A stretch of DNA of 7,524 nt from Planctomycetota bacterium. GTDB taxonomy: Bacteria; Planctomycetota; Planctomycetia; Pirellulales; UBA1268. Position numbers and translations under genes: made by a program. The stretch covers positions 1 through 7,524 of the forward strand of contig QWQL01000108.1 of the NCBI GenBank assembly GCA_003670825.1. Direction: 5' to 3'. Positions 1-5,759 of the stretch are shown piece by piece. The notes beneath the pieces are model-generated. The model searched no databases. It was not told where the DNA came from and was given only the letters and a program-made list of their open reading frames with translations. Each line of letters opens with the position of its first letter. The stretch's first letter is position 1.

Positions 1-280
1 GGCCGACGATCGAGACCCGTGGCAGGGCCTGCGGCGGGACGTCGGGCGACTCCGGCGAGGTGATCAGCAGGCACACGTCCGGCACGGAACGCATGTCACG
101 GGTGTGGGCCGCGAGGCCGCTGACGTGAATCACAAACCGCAGCCGGCCGTCGTGCATCGTGGCCACGAACGGCACCATCGACGCACATGGCCGGCCGTCG
201 TGGAGCGTGGCCAGGGCGGCGACGCTGCGGGTGCTGAGCAACGACCGGAGGAGGTCGGACAAGAAGGGATCAAGAATCAT
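1..280 (-). CDS. PNPOX-like FMN-binding split-barrel protein (N-terminal part)
   Basis: Partial gene: it starts at the ATG at 280 and runs off the left edge with no stop, leaving 93 codons. The visible protein has a short N-terminal helix (MILDPFLSDLLRSLL), then paired strands ALATLHDGRP and FVATMHDGRL, then a segment ending HVSGLAAHTRDM at about residues 52-63. This order, with an LA-HTR-M stretch after the second strand, is typical of pyridoxamine 5'-phosphate oxidase-like and HugZ/heme-utilisation split-barrel proteins, where that region lies near the FMN phosphate. These proteins are cytoplasmic flavin- or heme-binding oxidoreductases; the substrate cannot be told from this fragment. The start is supported by a GGAG seven bases upstream, and the frame is closed further upstream by a stop at 346-344. 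It lies 63 bp downstream of hepT on the same strand, so read-through from that operon is possible. The family call is fairly secure, the subfamily is not. Confidence 0.78.
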   Translation of the reverse strand, partial: MILDPFLSDLLRSLLSTRSVAALATLHDGRPCASMVPFVATMHDGRLRFVIHVSGLAAHTRDMRSVPDVCLLITSPESPDVPPQALPRVSIVG

Positions 281-287
281 CGGGAAT

Positions 288-291
288 CTCC
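288..291 (-). promoter_or_regulatory. Shine-Dalgarno of the PNPOX-like gene
   Basis: On the minus strand GGAG lies seven bases before the ATG at 280. It fixes this start over the only other in-frame option upstream, a GTG at 319, which lacks such a sequence. Confidence 0.7.
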
Positions 292-343
292 GCGAGGTCG
301 TCAGGAATGCGGCGTGCACTCTCGGAATTGATCGAGCCTCGGG

Positions 344-751
344 TCAGCGTTCGGCTGCCAGTTCACGGCACAACGCCTCAAAGTCACCGAGCCTATGCTC
401 GACGACCGTCCGCACGACCGCCGGATCCAGCCGCCGATACTCATGCACCGCCACGTTGCGAAAGCCGACCATGCGTCGCATTCGCTCCGCCAGGGACGGC
501 GTCAGCAGCCGCTCGCGTTCCAGGATCGTGAAGGCGTCGGCGCTGTCTGTAGGCACACCCAGCCCGAGTCGCGATGCCTCGCGGCAGGCGGCATCGATCG
601 CCTGCTCGCACGCGCGCTGAAGGTTGAGCACCACGGCGTCGAGCACGATCGGCTGCTCAAGTCGGCTGAGGTCGCCCGCCACGTAGTCACGCACCGCCCT
701 CAGGCAGCGGTCGATGCTCGCGAGCTTCTGCATCACCACGTCATCGGGCAC
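344..751 (-). CDS. hepT: HepT family toxin (DUF86 HEPN ribonuclease)
   Basis: A 135-residue HepT-like toxin with a HEPN fold. HepT proteins are RNases that cleave cellular RNA when freed from control by the partner nucleotidyltransferase MntA. The signature RX4HXY motif is intact as RNVAVHEY at residues 98-105. In studied systems R and H form the RNase site, and the Tyr (here Y105) is the residue MntA modifies with AMP. Upstream conserved elements are also visible: LNLQRACEQAID near residues 42-53, DAFTIL at 72-77 and MVGFRN just before the motif. Length matches the family. I chose the GTG at 751 because AGGAG lies seven bases before it; an ATG at 733 would remove only six residues. The start lies inside mntA (11-nt overlap), so translation is probably coupled and antitoxin is made first. 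The frame stays open well upstream of 751, but that extension is only the shadow of mntA. Confidence 0.92.
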   Translation of the reverse strand: MPDDVVMQKLASIDRCLRAVRDYVAGDLSRLEQPIVLDAVVLNLQRACEQAIDAACREASRLGLGVPTDSADAFTILERERLLTPSLAERMRRMVGFRNVAVHEYRRLDPAVVRTVVEHRLGDFEALCRELAAER

Positions 752-1151
752 TGAACTTCTCCTGCATGGCCGCCGTCGCTGCCCGCCGGTTTGCCGCGAA
801 TGCGGCGTGGTCGGCGACCGCGTGGGTTGTGAAGTAATCTGCCTCGACCGTGGGCGGCACGAGGGCCCGTCCACGTTGCGTAGCCTCGACCCGAAGGAGG
901 CCGCCGGCCCGGCGGAGGTCGACCAGATCGACGGGCACCCCCAACTCCGCCGCCAGCCGACACCCCGTATCGAACAGCGTGACGGGGTCGAGCGGCCCGT
1001 CGAACAGAATCGCGACGTCGACGTCGCTGTCGGCGCGGGCTCGCCCCGCGGCATGGCTGCCATAGAGCCATACCCCCAGCAGCCTGCGGTCGGGGAACGC
1101 CGAGGCAAGCTCACGGTGGAGGAGGTCGGGAAGTCGATCGAGAGAAACCAT
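741..1151 (-). CDS. mntA: MntA-type minimal nucleotidyltransferase antitoxin
   Basis: A 136-residue minimal nucleotidyltransferase of the pol-beta superfamily, the antitoxin partner of HepT. The GSX10DXD motif is complete: GSHAAGRARADSDVD at residues 31-45, with G31/S32 and metal-binding D43 and D45. A later VDLVDL stretch (D75, D78) can supply the third carboxylate. Known MntA enzymes transfer AMP from ATP onto the HepT active-site tyrosine and so silence the RNase; I infer the same here because both motifs are intact. The start is uncertain. The ATG at 1151 puts the GS motif at the usual distance from the N-terminus, but no Shine-Dalgarno precedes it. A TTG at 1184 would add 11 residues and overlap the LssY_C stop by four bases. 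Stop at 741-743 lies within the beginning of hepT. Confidence 0.9.
   Translation of the reverse strand: MVSLDRLPDLLHRELASAFPDRRLLGVWLYGSHAAGRARADSDVDVAILFDGPLDPVTLFDTGCRLAAELGVPVDLVDLRRAGGLLRVEATQRGRALVPPTVEADYFTTHAVADHAAFAANRRAATAAMQEKFSAR
759..763 (-). promoter_or_regulatory. Shine-Dalgarno of hepT inside mntA
   Basis: AGGAG on the minus strand lies within the last codons of mntA, seven bases before GTG 751. It decides the hepT start and implies translation of the toxin from the same message as the antitoxin. Confidence 0.75.
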
Positions 1152-1178
1152 AACGCGTAAGAATGGTGCCCTGCGGGC

Positions 1179-1184
1179 TGTCAA
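1179..1184 (-). promoter_or_regulatory. Possible -35 box before mntA
   Basis: A perfect TTGACA hexamer on the minus strand spans the stop of the LssY_C gene. At 17-bp spacing the next hexamer is CTTACG, a poor -10 match, so this may be chance. If used, transcription would start almost at the mntA ATG at 1151, giving a leaderless message; that would fit the absence of a Shine-Dalgarno there. Confidence 0.2.
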
Positions 1185-2524
1185 CTGGTCCGGGCGGCCG
1201 AGAGCAGGATCACCGCCCGCTTGCCGTCAGTGTAATACGCGTCTCCCGTCAGGTTCCGTCGCGGCGTCTCCCGCGGGCAAGTCCCCACGCCACCGACGTA
1301 GCCCGCGGCCTTCACGCGGCCCGCCACCATGAGGTCTTCGATCACGTAGTCGCGCGACTCGTCCACGTCGGGATCGATGCGGTGCGTCGTCAGGTTCCAC
1401 ACCGTGGTCGTGAACCGTACCCCGATGTCGCGGCTCACCTGGCCGACCCAGACGGGCTGGCCCTCGAACGACAGCGGCGTGAGCCAGAGCCGCAGGTGCA
1501 GCCGCTCGTTGATCGAGTGCCGCGTCCGCTGGAGGGCGATGTCTTGGTTGCGGCCGAAGAGATGGAGCGAGCTGACCGGGGAGTAGCGGTAGTTCGACCC
1601 GAGCAGGAATGCCTTGACGGTCTTCCAGCAGGTTGCCAGCGAGATCGTCTCGCTCTCGTCCCAGCGGGCCGCGAACGCCCCGAGGAGCGTCTCGAAGTCA
1701 CCCACCACCACGAGGTTTACCGGATCGCCCAGCCGCGTGCCCGCGGCGTTCGTCGTCGCCGCCGGCATCGCCTCGAGCTTTGGCACGAGGTCGTCGATCG
1801 TGCAGGGCTCGACGGTGTTGGCCGGGCGGATCGTCGCGAAGTCGCAGTCGAGGTAGTCGGCGGCGATGCCCGGCACCGGCACGGTAAACGTCAGGTCGAC
1901 CGGCGGTTCCGCAGGGGCTGCCCCCGTGCTCGGCCGCAGGAGACGGGCAATACTCTGCCGCAGCGGCTCCAGCGGTGTGAGCCGCACGTGCACGATTTTC
2001 GTGCCGAGATCGACGGCCGTGAACACGAAGCCCTCCGCCGTCTCGCCGGCGTGAATCGGGGCGAGGTGGAAGCCGTGGCGGCGAAACTCGTCGTCCATTC
2101 GCTTGTTGGCGAAGTAGGCGGTGATGAGCTTCAGCGGCACAAGCATCAGCAGCGGATAGAAGAGCCAGCTCATCGCGCCGAATGCAGAGAGCCGCTTGCC
2201 GATCGAGAAGTGAGTGACGCCGGCCGCCTCGAGCGGCGTGAAGTAGCGGGGATCGATGTTGACCATCTGCAGCCGCAGGCTGTCGGGGGACAGGTTTGCG
2301 ATCCGCAGCCACACCGGCTGGATGCCTCGCTTGGCCACGTCGACGCCGAACACGCGGCGGCTCTCGGCCGCTGATGGCACCGCGACCGTCACGCGGGCCC
2401 GCGGGTCTTCCTGCGTGATCGCGCGGTCGACGTAGGCGGTGAACGCGTTGTCGGGATCATACGGCGTGATCACCAGCCGCCAGAGGCGGGAGCCGAAGCC
2501 GGCGCAGACAGATGAAAACGTCAT
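1181..2524 (-). CDS. LssY C-terminal domain (LssY_C) protein
   Basis: A 447-residue protein that I assign to the LssY_C family from its C-terminal half. Hallmarks are GDPVNLVVVGD (266-276), an aromatic AARWDE patch (285-290), SPVSSLHLFGRNQDIALQ (315-332), HLRLW (343-347), VWVGQVSRDIGV (358-369) and THRIDPDVDESRDY (380-393). The N-terminal part contains VTVAVPSAAESRRVFGVD-type sequence (about 45-63), then one likely membrane segment around residues 112-137 (FGAMSWLFYPLLMLVPL). The family is named after LssY of the Legionella lss locus; its biochemical role is not established. It probably sits at the membrane with the conserved domain on one side. No signal peptide or lipobox Cys is seen at this start, and the ribosome binding site is weak, so the start could be wrong or the N-terminus shortened. 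The stop touches the mntA region, suggesting co-transcription with mntA-hepT. Confidence 0.82.
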   Translation of the reverse strand: MTFSSVCAGFGSRLWRLVITPYDPDNAFTAYVDRAITQEDPRARVTVAVPSAAESRRVFGVDVAKRGIQPVWLRIANLSPDSLRLQMVNIDPRYFTPLEAAGVTHFSIGKRLSAFGAMSWLFYPLLMLVPLKLITAYFANKRMDDEFRRHGFHLAPIHAGETAEGFVFTAVDLGTKIVHVRLTPLEPLRQSIARLLRPSTGAAPAEPPVDLTFTVPVPGIAADYLDCDFATIRPANTVEPCTIDDLVPKLEAMPAATTNAAGTRLGDPVNLVVVGDFETLLGAFAARWDESETISLATCWKTVKAFLLGSNYRYSPVSSLHLFGRNQDIALQRTRHSINERLHLRLWLTPLSFEGQPVWVGQVSRDIGVRFTTTVWNLTTHRIDPDVDESRDYVIEDLMVAGRVKAAGYVGGVGTCPRETPRRNLTGDAYYTDGKRAVILLSAARTS

Positions 2525-2544
2525 GATCGTCTCGCCGAACGCAC

Positions 2545-2572
2545 ACGGCCCGGGGAGTGCTCCCCGGGCCGT
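2545..2572 (-). terminator. Perfect GC-rich hairpin, probable terminator
   Basis: The 13-nt arm ACGGCCCGGGGAG is followed by two bases and its exact complement, giving about 12 paired bases with a GTGC loop. It lies 45 bp past the stop of the thioredoxin-fold gene and 20 bp before the LssY_C start, where a terminator for the former would be expected. There is no T-run after it on either strand, so it is not a classic intrinsic terminator. It could act as an RNA 3'-end stabiliser instead. Confidence 0.6.
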
Positions 2573-2617
2573 CGCGTAGTCAATGGGCCGTGGCAGTTCC
2601 GATGTCGGATTGCCCGC

Positions 2618-3175
2618 TCACTCGGCCATCTCGCAGGAGGCGTCGACGATGGCGTCGATCTTGTCTTCCGACAGGCCGCCCGAGGCAAAAGCATGGTTGG
2701 CCTTCACCTCACCTCCCTTGTAGCAGATCACGGTCAGATCGGCGTCGGGAGCAATGTTGAAGTTCTCGGGACCGTTCGCCACGTCTTCCGGGATCACGAA
2801 GGCAACCCGCTTGATGCCGTGCTTCGCCACGAAGTCAGCCGCGGCCTTCTTCATGCTCTCCTCGTCGGTGCCGATCATGTTGACGAAGGCCGAGAGCTTT
2901 GAATCCTGATGCTCCTCGATCTCCTCCTCGAGCTTCAGGAGAAACTTGGCGAGCTTGTCGTCGGCCGACCGGGCAAACACCATCACCACCGGCCGCTGGC
3001 CCATCTTGCAGCGGTAGCAGAGCTTCTTGCCGTCGACGACGCCGTCATCGGGATTGCCAGTCACCTTCGTGACGGTGAAGGCCCCCACCCGATCGCCAAC
3101 CTGCGGTCCGCTCGTGACCTCGGCCGAGGCCACTGCCGCCGTCATCAACGCCACCGCCGCCATAAACGCACGCAT
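2618..3175 (-). CDS. Exported thioredoxin-fold protein with CYRC motif
   Basis: A 185-residue protein with a clear signal peptide (MRAFMAAVALMTAAVASA, likely cleaved between residues 18 and 19). The mature part starts VGDRVGAFTVTKV, like the lead-in of TlpA/peroxiredoxin-type domains. A CxxC pair follows, C53-Y-R-C56, then strand RPVVMVFARS (61-70), a charged helix (about 71-92), strand FVNMIGTD, helix, strand VAFVIPED (124-131) and final strands LTVICYKGGEV (147-157). The overall order is thioredoxin-like, but the CxxC precedes the central strand rather than following it, so classical disulfide chemistry is not assured. A further Cys is at 181. AGGAG nine bases before the ATG at 3175 supports this start; in-frame codons upstream lack that support. 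I infer a periplasmic redox or metal-handling role. Similar proteins appear in planctomycetes as uncharacterised; no precise function can be given. Confidence 0.72.
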   Translation of the reverse strand: MRAFMAAVALMTAAVASAEVTSGPQVGDRVGAFTVTKVTGNPDDGVVDGKKLCYRCKMGQRPVVMVFARSADDKLAKFLLKLEEEIEEHQDSKLSAFVNMIGTDEESMKKAAADFVAKHGIKRVAFVIPEDVANGPENFNIAPDADLTVICYKGGEVKANHAFASGGLSEDKIDAIVDASCEMAE

Positions 3176-3345
3176 CGTTGGGAGCTCCTGAATGAAAACC
3201 GTCAGCCGGCGGGCACGCCGCCCACGCCGGACTTGTTGCATACCAAATGCTACCGCAGATACGATGCCGCTGGCAATTTTCTCGCACGCCGCGGGCGATC
3301 CTGCCGACCGACGCCCCACTTCTACCGACCGGGAGCATCCTTCTC
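3176..3345. promoter_or_regulatory. Divergent intergenic region
   Basis: This 170-bp spacer between two divergently transcribed genes must carry promoters for both. Its AT-richer core at 3233-3283 is the best place. Leftward, an extended -10-like TGGTATGCA (reverse strand, near 3236-3244) is visible but lacks a good -35. Rightward, TACGAT at 3260-3265 is a moderate -10 candidate with TTGCAT 18 bases upstream. Neither pair is convincing alone. No open frame with coding character was seen inside. Confidence 0.35.
3331..3335 (+). promoter_or_regulatory. Shine-Dalgarno of the aldehyde dehydrogenase gene
   Basis: GGGAG lies ten bases before ATG 3346 and supports that start over the longer open frame that reaches back to 3247 through non-conserved sequence. 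Confidence 0.6.
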
Positions 3346-4836
3346 ATGGCCACCGCTAGCATGCCGCGCCGCGCTGCCGCCCCCCAGATCCGCCAGACGC
3401 AACTGTTCATCGACGGTCAGTGGGTGCCCGCCCGGAGTGGCAAGACCTTCGAGACGCTCAACCCGGCCACGGAGGAAGTGATCGCCCAGGTGGCGGAGGG
3501 TGACGCCGCCGATGTCGACCTCGCCGTCTGCGCCGCCCGGAAGGCGTTTGACGAGGGACCGTGGCCGAGAATGAACGCCCGCGACCGCGGCCGGATCATG
3601 ATGCGACTCGCCGACCTGATCGAGGCCGAGATCGATGAACTCGCGGCGCTTGAGTCGCTCGACAACGGCAAGCCGGTGAGCGACGCCCGCACGGGAGACA
3701 TCCCGCTCGCCCTCGACGCTCTCCGCTATTACGCCGGCTGGGCCGACAAGATCCAGGGCCAGACGATTCCGGTGAACGGCAACTACTTCTGCTACACGCG
3801 GCGGGAACCGGTGGGCGTGGCCGGGCAGATCATTCCCTGGAACTTTCCGATCCTGATGGTGTCGTGGAAGTGGGGCCCGGCCCTCGCCGCCGGCTGCACG
3901 ATCGTGATGAAGCCCGCCGAGCAGACCCCGCTCACCGCCCTGCGGCTGGCGAGGCTGGCCCAGAAGGCGGGTGTGCCCGACGGGGTGATCAACGTGGTGC
4001 CGGGATTCGGCCCCACCGCAGGGGCCGCGATCGTGAAGCATCCCGGCATCGACAAGGTGGCCTTCACGGGCTCGGGCGAGACCGCACAGATCATCATGCG
4101 CCAGGCCGCCGACCAGCTGAAGCGGCTGACCTTCGAACTCGGCGGGAAGAGCCCCAACATCGTGTTCGCCGACGCCGACCTGGAGGCCGCCGCCGCTGGG
4201 GCCCACGTGGGCATCTTTCTCAACCAGGGCCAATGCTGCTGCGCCGGCTCGCGACTCTTCGTCGAGGACAAAATCCACGGCGAGTTTGTGGAGCGGGTGG
4301 TCGAACAGAGCCGGAAGCGACGCGTGGGCGACCCGTTCGATCCCGGCACGCAGCAGGGGCCGCAGGTCGACAAGGCCCAGTTCGACAAGATCATGGGCTA
4401 CATCGAGGCGGGCAAGGCGGAAGGCGCCACCTGTGCCACCGGCGGCAAGCGGGTGGGCGACCGCGGCTTCTTCATCGAGCCGACGGTGTTCACCAACGTG
4501 AAAGACGACATGAAGATCGCCCGCGAGGAGATCTTCGGCCCCGTGCTCTCGGTGCTGAAGTTTTCTGACATGGAAGAGCTCGTTCGTCGCGCCAACGCCA
4601 CCGCCTTCGGCCTGGCCGCCGCGGTCTGGACCCGCGACATCGCGCGGGCGCATGACGTGGCCAGGCGGCTGCGGGCCGGTACGGTGTGGGTGAACTGCTA
4701 CGACGTGTTCGACGCCGCGGCCCCGTTCGGTGGCTTCAAGCAGTCGGGCTTCGGTCGGGAGTTGGGCGAGCGTGGGCTCGATCCCTACCTCGAAACCAAG
4801 ACCGTGACGGTGAGCCTCGACCCGCCGCGGGGGTGA
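3346..4836 (+). CDS. NAD(P)-dependent aldehyde dehydrogenase (ALDH1/2-like)
   Basis: A 496-residue, full-length member of the aldehyde dehydrogenase superfamily, oxidising an aldehyde to its carboxylic acid with NAD(P)+ in the cytoplasm. All key elements are present. IPWNFPILM carries N166 for oxyanion stabilisation, and VMKPAEQTP carries cofactor-binding K189. FTGSGE (240-245) is the cofactor loop, FELGGKSPN carries the general base E264, and NQGQCCCAGSR carries the nucleophile C298, the middle of three cysteines. The E-to-C distance of 34 residues equals that of mammalian ALDH2, and the triple-Cys motif points to the ALDH1/ALDH2 branch rather than succinate-semialdehyde or betaine-aldehyde enzymes. 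The C-terminus has the usual PFGGFKQSGFGREL. The physiological substrate is not readable from sequence. I start at the ATG at 3346, behind a GGGAG; an ATG at 3361 is possible. First gene of a plus-strand group with the DUF1080 and FdhF/YdeP genes. Confidence 0.95.
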   Translation: MATASMPRRAAAPQIRQTQLFIDGQWVPARSGKTFETLNPATEEVIAQVAEGDAADVDLAVCAARKAFDEGPWPRMNARDRGRIMMRLADLIEAEIDELAALESLDNGKPVSDARTGDIPLALDALRYYAGWADKIQGQTIPVNGNYFCYTRREPVGVAGQIIPWNFPILMVSWKWGPALAAGCTIVMKPAEQTPLTALRLARLAQKAGVPDGVINVVPGFGPTAGAAIVKHPGIDKVAFTGSGETAQIIMRQAADQLKRLTFELGGKSPNIVFADADLEAAAAGAHVGIFLNQGQCCCAGSRLFVEDKIHGEFVERVVEQSRKRRVGDPFDPGTQQGPQVDKAQFDKIMGYIEAGKAEGATCATGGKRVGDRGFFIEPTVFTNVKDDMKIAREEIFGPVLSVLKFSDMEELVRRANATAFGLAAAVWTRDIARAHDVARRLRAGTVWVNCYDVFDAAAPFGGFKQSGFGRELGERGLDPYLETKTVTVSLDPPRG

Positions 4837-4871
4837 TCGCGGGCCGGGCCGGGTATGCTGATCGAGCCTCG

Positions 4872-4888
4872 CGGCGGAAGATCCGCCG
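4872..4888 (+). other. Small hairpin before the DUF1080 gene
   Basis: CGGCGGA and TCCGCCG form a 7-bp stem with a 3-base AGA loop in the 76-bp spacer, 11 bases before the Shine-Dalgarno. No T-run follows. It could be a processing or stability element, or a weak attenuator, but such short GC stems are common by chance in DNA of this composition. Confidence 0.3.
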
Positions 4889-4912
4889 GAGCCATTCACG
4901 GGGAGCTGTGTC

Positions 4913-5716
4913 ATGCCGTTTTGTCGTGCCGCCATCGCGTGTGGCTTCATGATTCTCGTTGCCGCGGCGCCGCCCGCCGGCGCTGATCAGCCCTGGCGAC
5001 AGCTCTTCAACGGCCGCGATCTCGACGGCTGGACGCCGAAAATCCGCGGCACGGCGCTGGGTGACAACTACGGCGACACGTTCCGGGTCGAGGATGGCGT
5101 GCTGAAGGTCGTCTACGATCCGGCCGCCTATCCGACGTTCGACCACAAGTATGGCCACCTGTTCTTCAAAGAGCCGTTCTCGCGATACCGCCTGCGGATC
5201 GAGTACCGATTCACCGGTGAGCAGTGCGCGGGGGGGGAGGGATGGGCGTTCCGCAACTCGGGCGTGATGATTCACGGTGAGGATCCGGCGGGCATGCCGA
5301 TCGAGAAGGATTTTCCGGCGTCGATCGAGGTGCAGTTTCTCGGCGGGCCCGAGACGGGAGAACGGACCACCGCGAACCTCTGCACACCCGGCACCAACGT
5401 GGTGATGGATGGCACGCTGTTTACAACGCACTGCACCAGTTCGAAGTCGAAGACCTGCCGCGGCGACCAGTGGGTGACGGTCGAGATTGAGGTGGACGGC
5501 CACCGGAAGGTGCGGCACCTCGTCGATGGCGAGGTGGTGCTGGAATACGAGCAGCCGCAGCTCGACCCGAAAGACGGCCGTTCCAAGGAGGCGCTCGCCG
5601 CGGCACACGGTGAGAAGCGGCTTACCGGCGGCACGATCGCGCTGCAGTCGGAGAGTCATCCCATCGAGTTCCGGAAGGTGGAGATTCAACTGCTCGACCC
5701 ACCGGCCGGAGAGTGA
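4913..5716 (+). CDS. Exported DUF1080 / 3-keto-disaccharide hydrolase-like protein
   Basis: A 267-residue protein with a signal peptide (hydrophobic ACGFMILVAAAPPAGA, likely cut after residue 24). The mature chain is a single DUF1080 (3-keto-disaccharide hydrolase) concanavalin-like beta-sandwich. It has the entry motif LFNGRDLDGWTPK (31-43), FRVEDGVLKV (57-66), RLRIEYRF (93-100), RNSGVMIHGEDP (114-125), SIEVQFLGG (137-145), ANLCTPGTNVV (154-164), WVTVEIEVDG (187-196) and the closing GGTIALQSESHPIEFRKVEIQLL (239 onward). Members act on 3-keto-glycosides or bind glycans outside the cytoplasm and are greatly expanded in planctomycetes; this protein's substrate is unknown. The mature protein has four Cys (105, 157, 174, 182), which could form two disulfides. 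GGGGAG seven bases before the ATG supports the start. A run of eight G (5230-5237) lies within the gene but the frame stays intact. Confidence 0.9.
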   Translation: MPFCRAAIACGFMILVAAAPPAGADQPWRQLFNGRDLDGWTPKIRGTALGDNYGDTFRVEDGVLKVVYDPAAYPTFDHKYGHLFFKEPFSRYRLRIEYRFTGEQCAGGEGWAFRNSGVMIHGEDPAGMPIEKDFPASIEVQFLGGPETGERTTANLCTPGTNVVMDGTLFTTHCTSSKSKTCRGDQWVTVEIEVDGHRKVRHLVDGEVVLEYEQPQLDPKDGRSKEALAAAHGEKRLTGGTIALQSESHPIEFRKVEIQLLDPPAGE

Positions 5717-5759
5717 CCGGGCGGTTGGCGAGACCGGGATTCTCACGAGGAACGACACG

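Noticed and set aside
140..214. Near-direct DNA repeat (CCGGCCGTCGTG...CGTGGCCA, two copies 51 bp apart)
   Set aside because: It encodes the paired strands ATLHDGRP and ATMHDGRL of the split barrel, a known feature of this fold, so no separate DNA element is needed.
329..341. 13-nt sequence TGATCGAGCCTCG that recurs at 4859-4871, both copies in spacers
   Set aside because: Orientation relative to the neighbouring genes differs, and one such match is expected by chance in a GC-rich window of this size.
344..1114. Open frame of 256 codons that would fuse extra sequence upstream of HepT
   Set aside because: The part upstream of 751 is out of frame with, and antagonistic to, the well-conserved mntA gene. 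It shows no conserved motif, while GTG 751 has a strong ribosome binding site.
1163..2374. 403-codon plus-strand open frame opposite the LssY_C gene
   Set aside because: The minus-strand frame carries family motifs; the plus-strand translation is Arg/His/Val-rich without motifs.
2473..2550. Alternative short frame with LRRLRLPPLAAGD resembling a lipoprotein signal ahead of LssY_C
   Set aside because: It lacks the essential lipobox cysteine and ends at a stop without joining the LssY_C frame, so a frameshift cannot be claimed from this sequence alone.
3322..4950. 542-codon antisense open frame over the aldehyde dehydrogenase gene
   Set aside because: It mirrors codon positions of a clearly conserved gene. 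The translation is rich in His, Arg and Gly with no recognisable domain, a usual shadow in GC-rich DNA.
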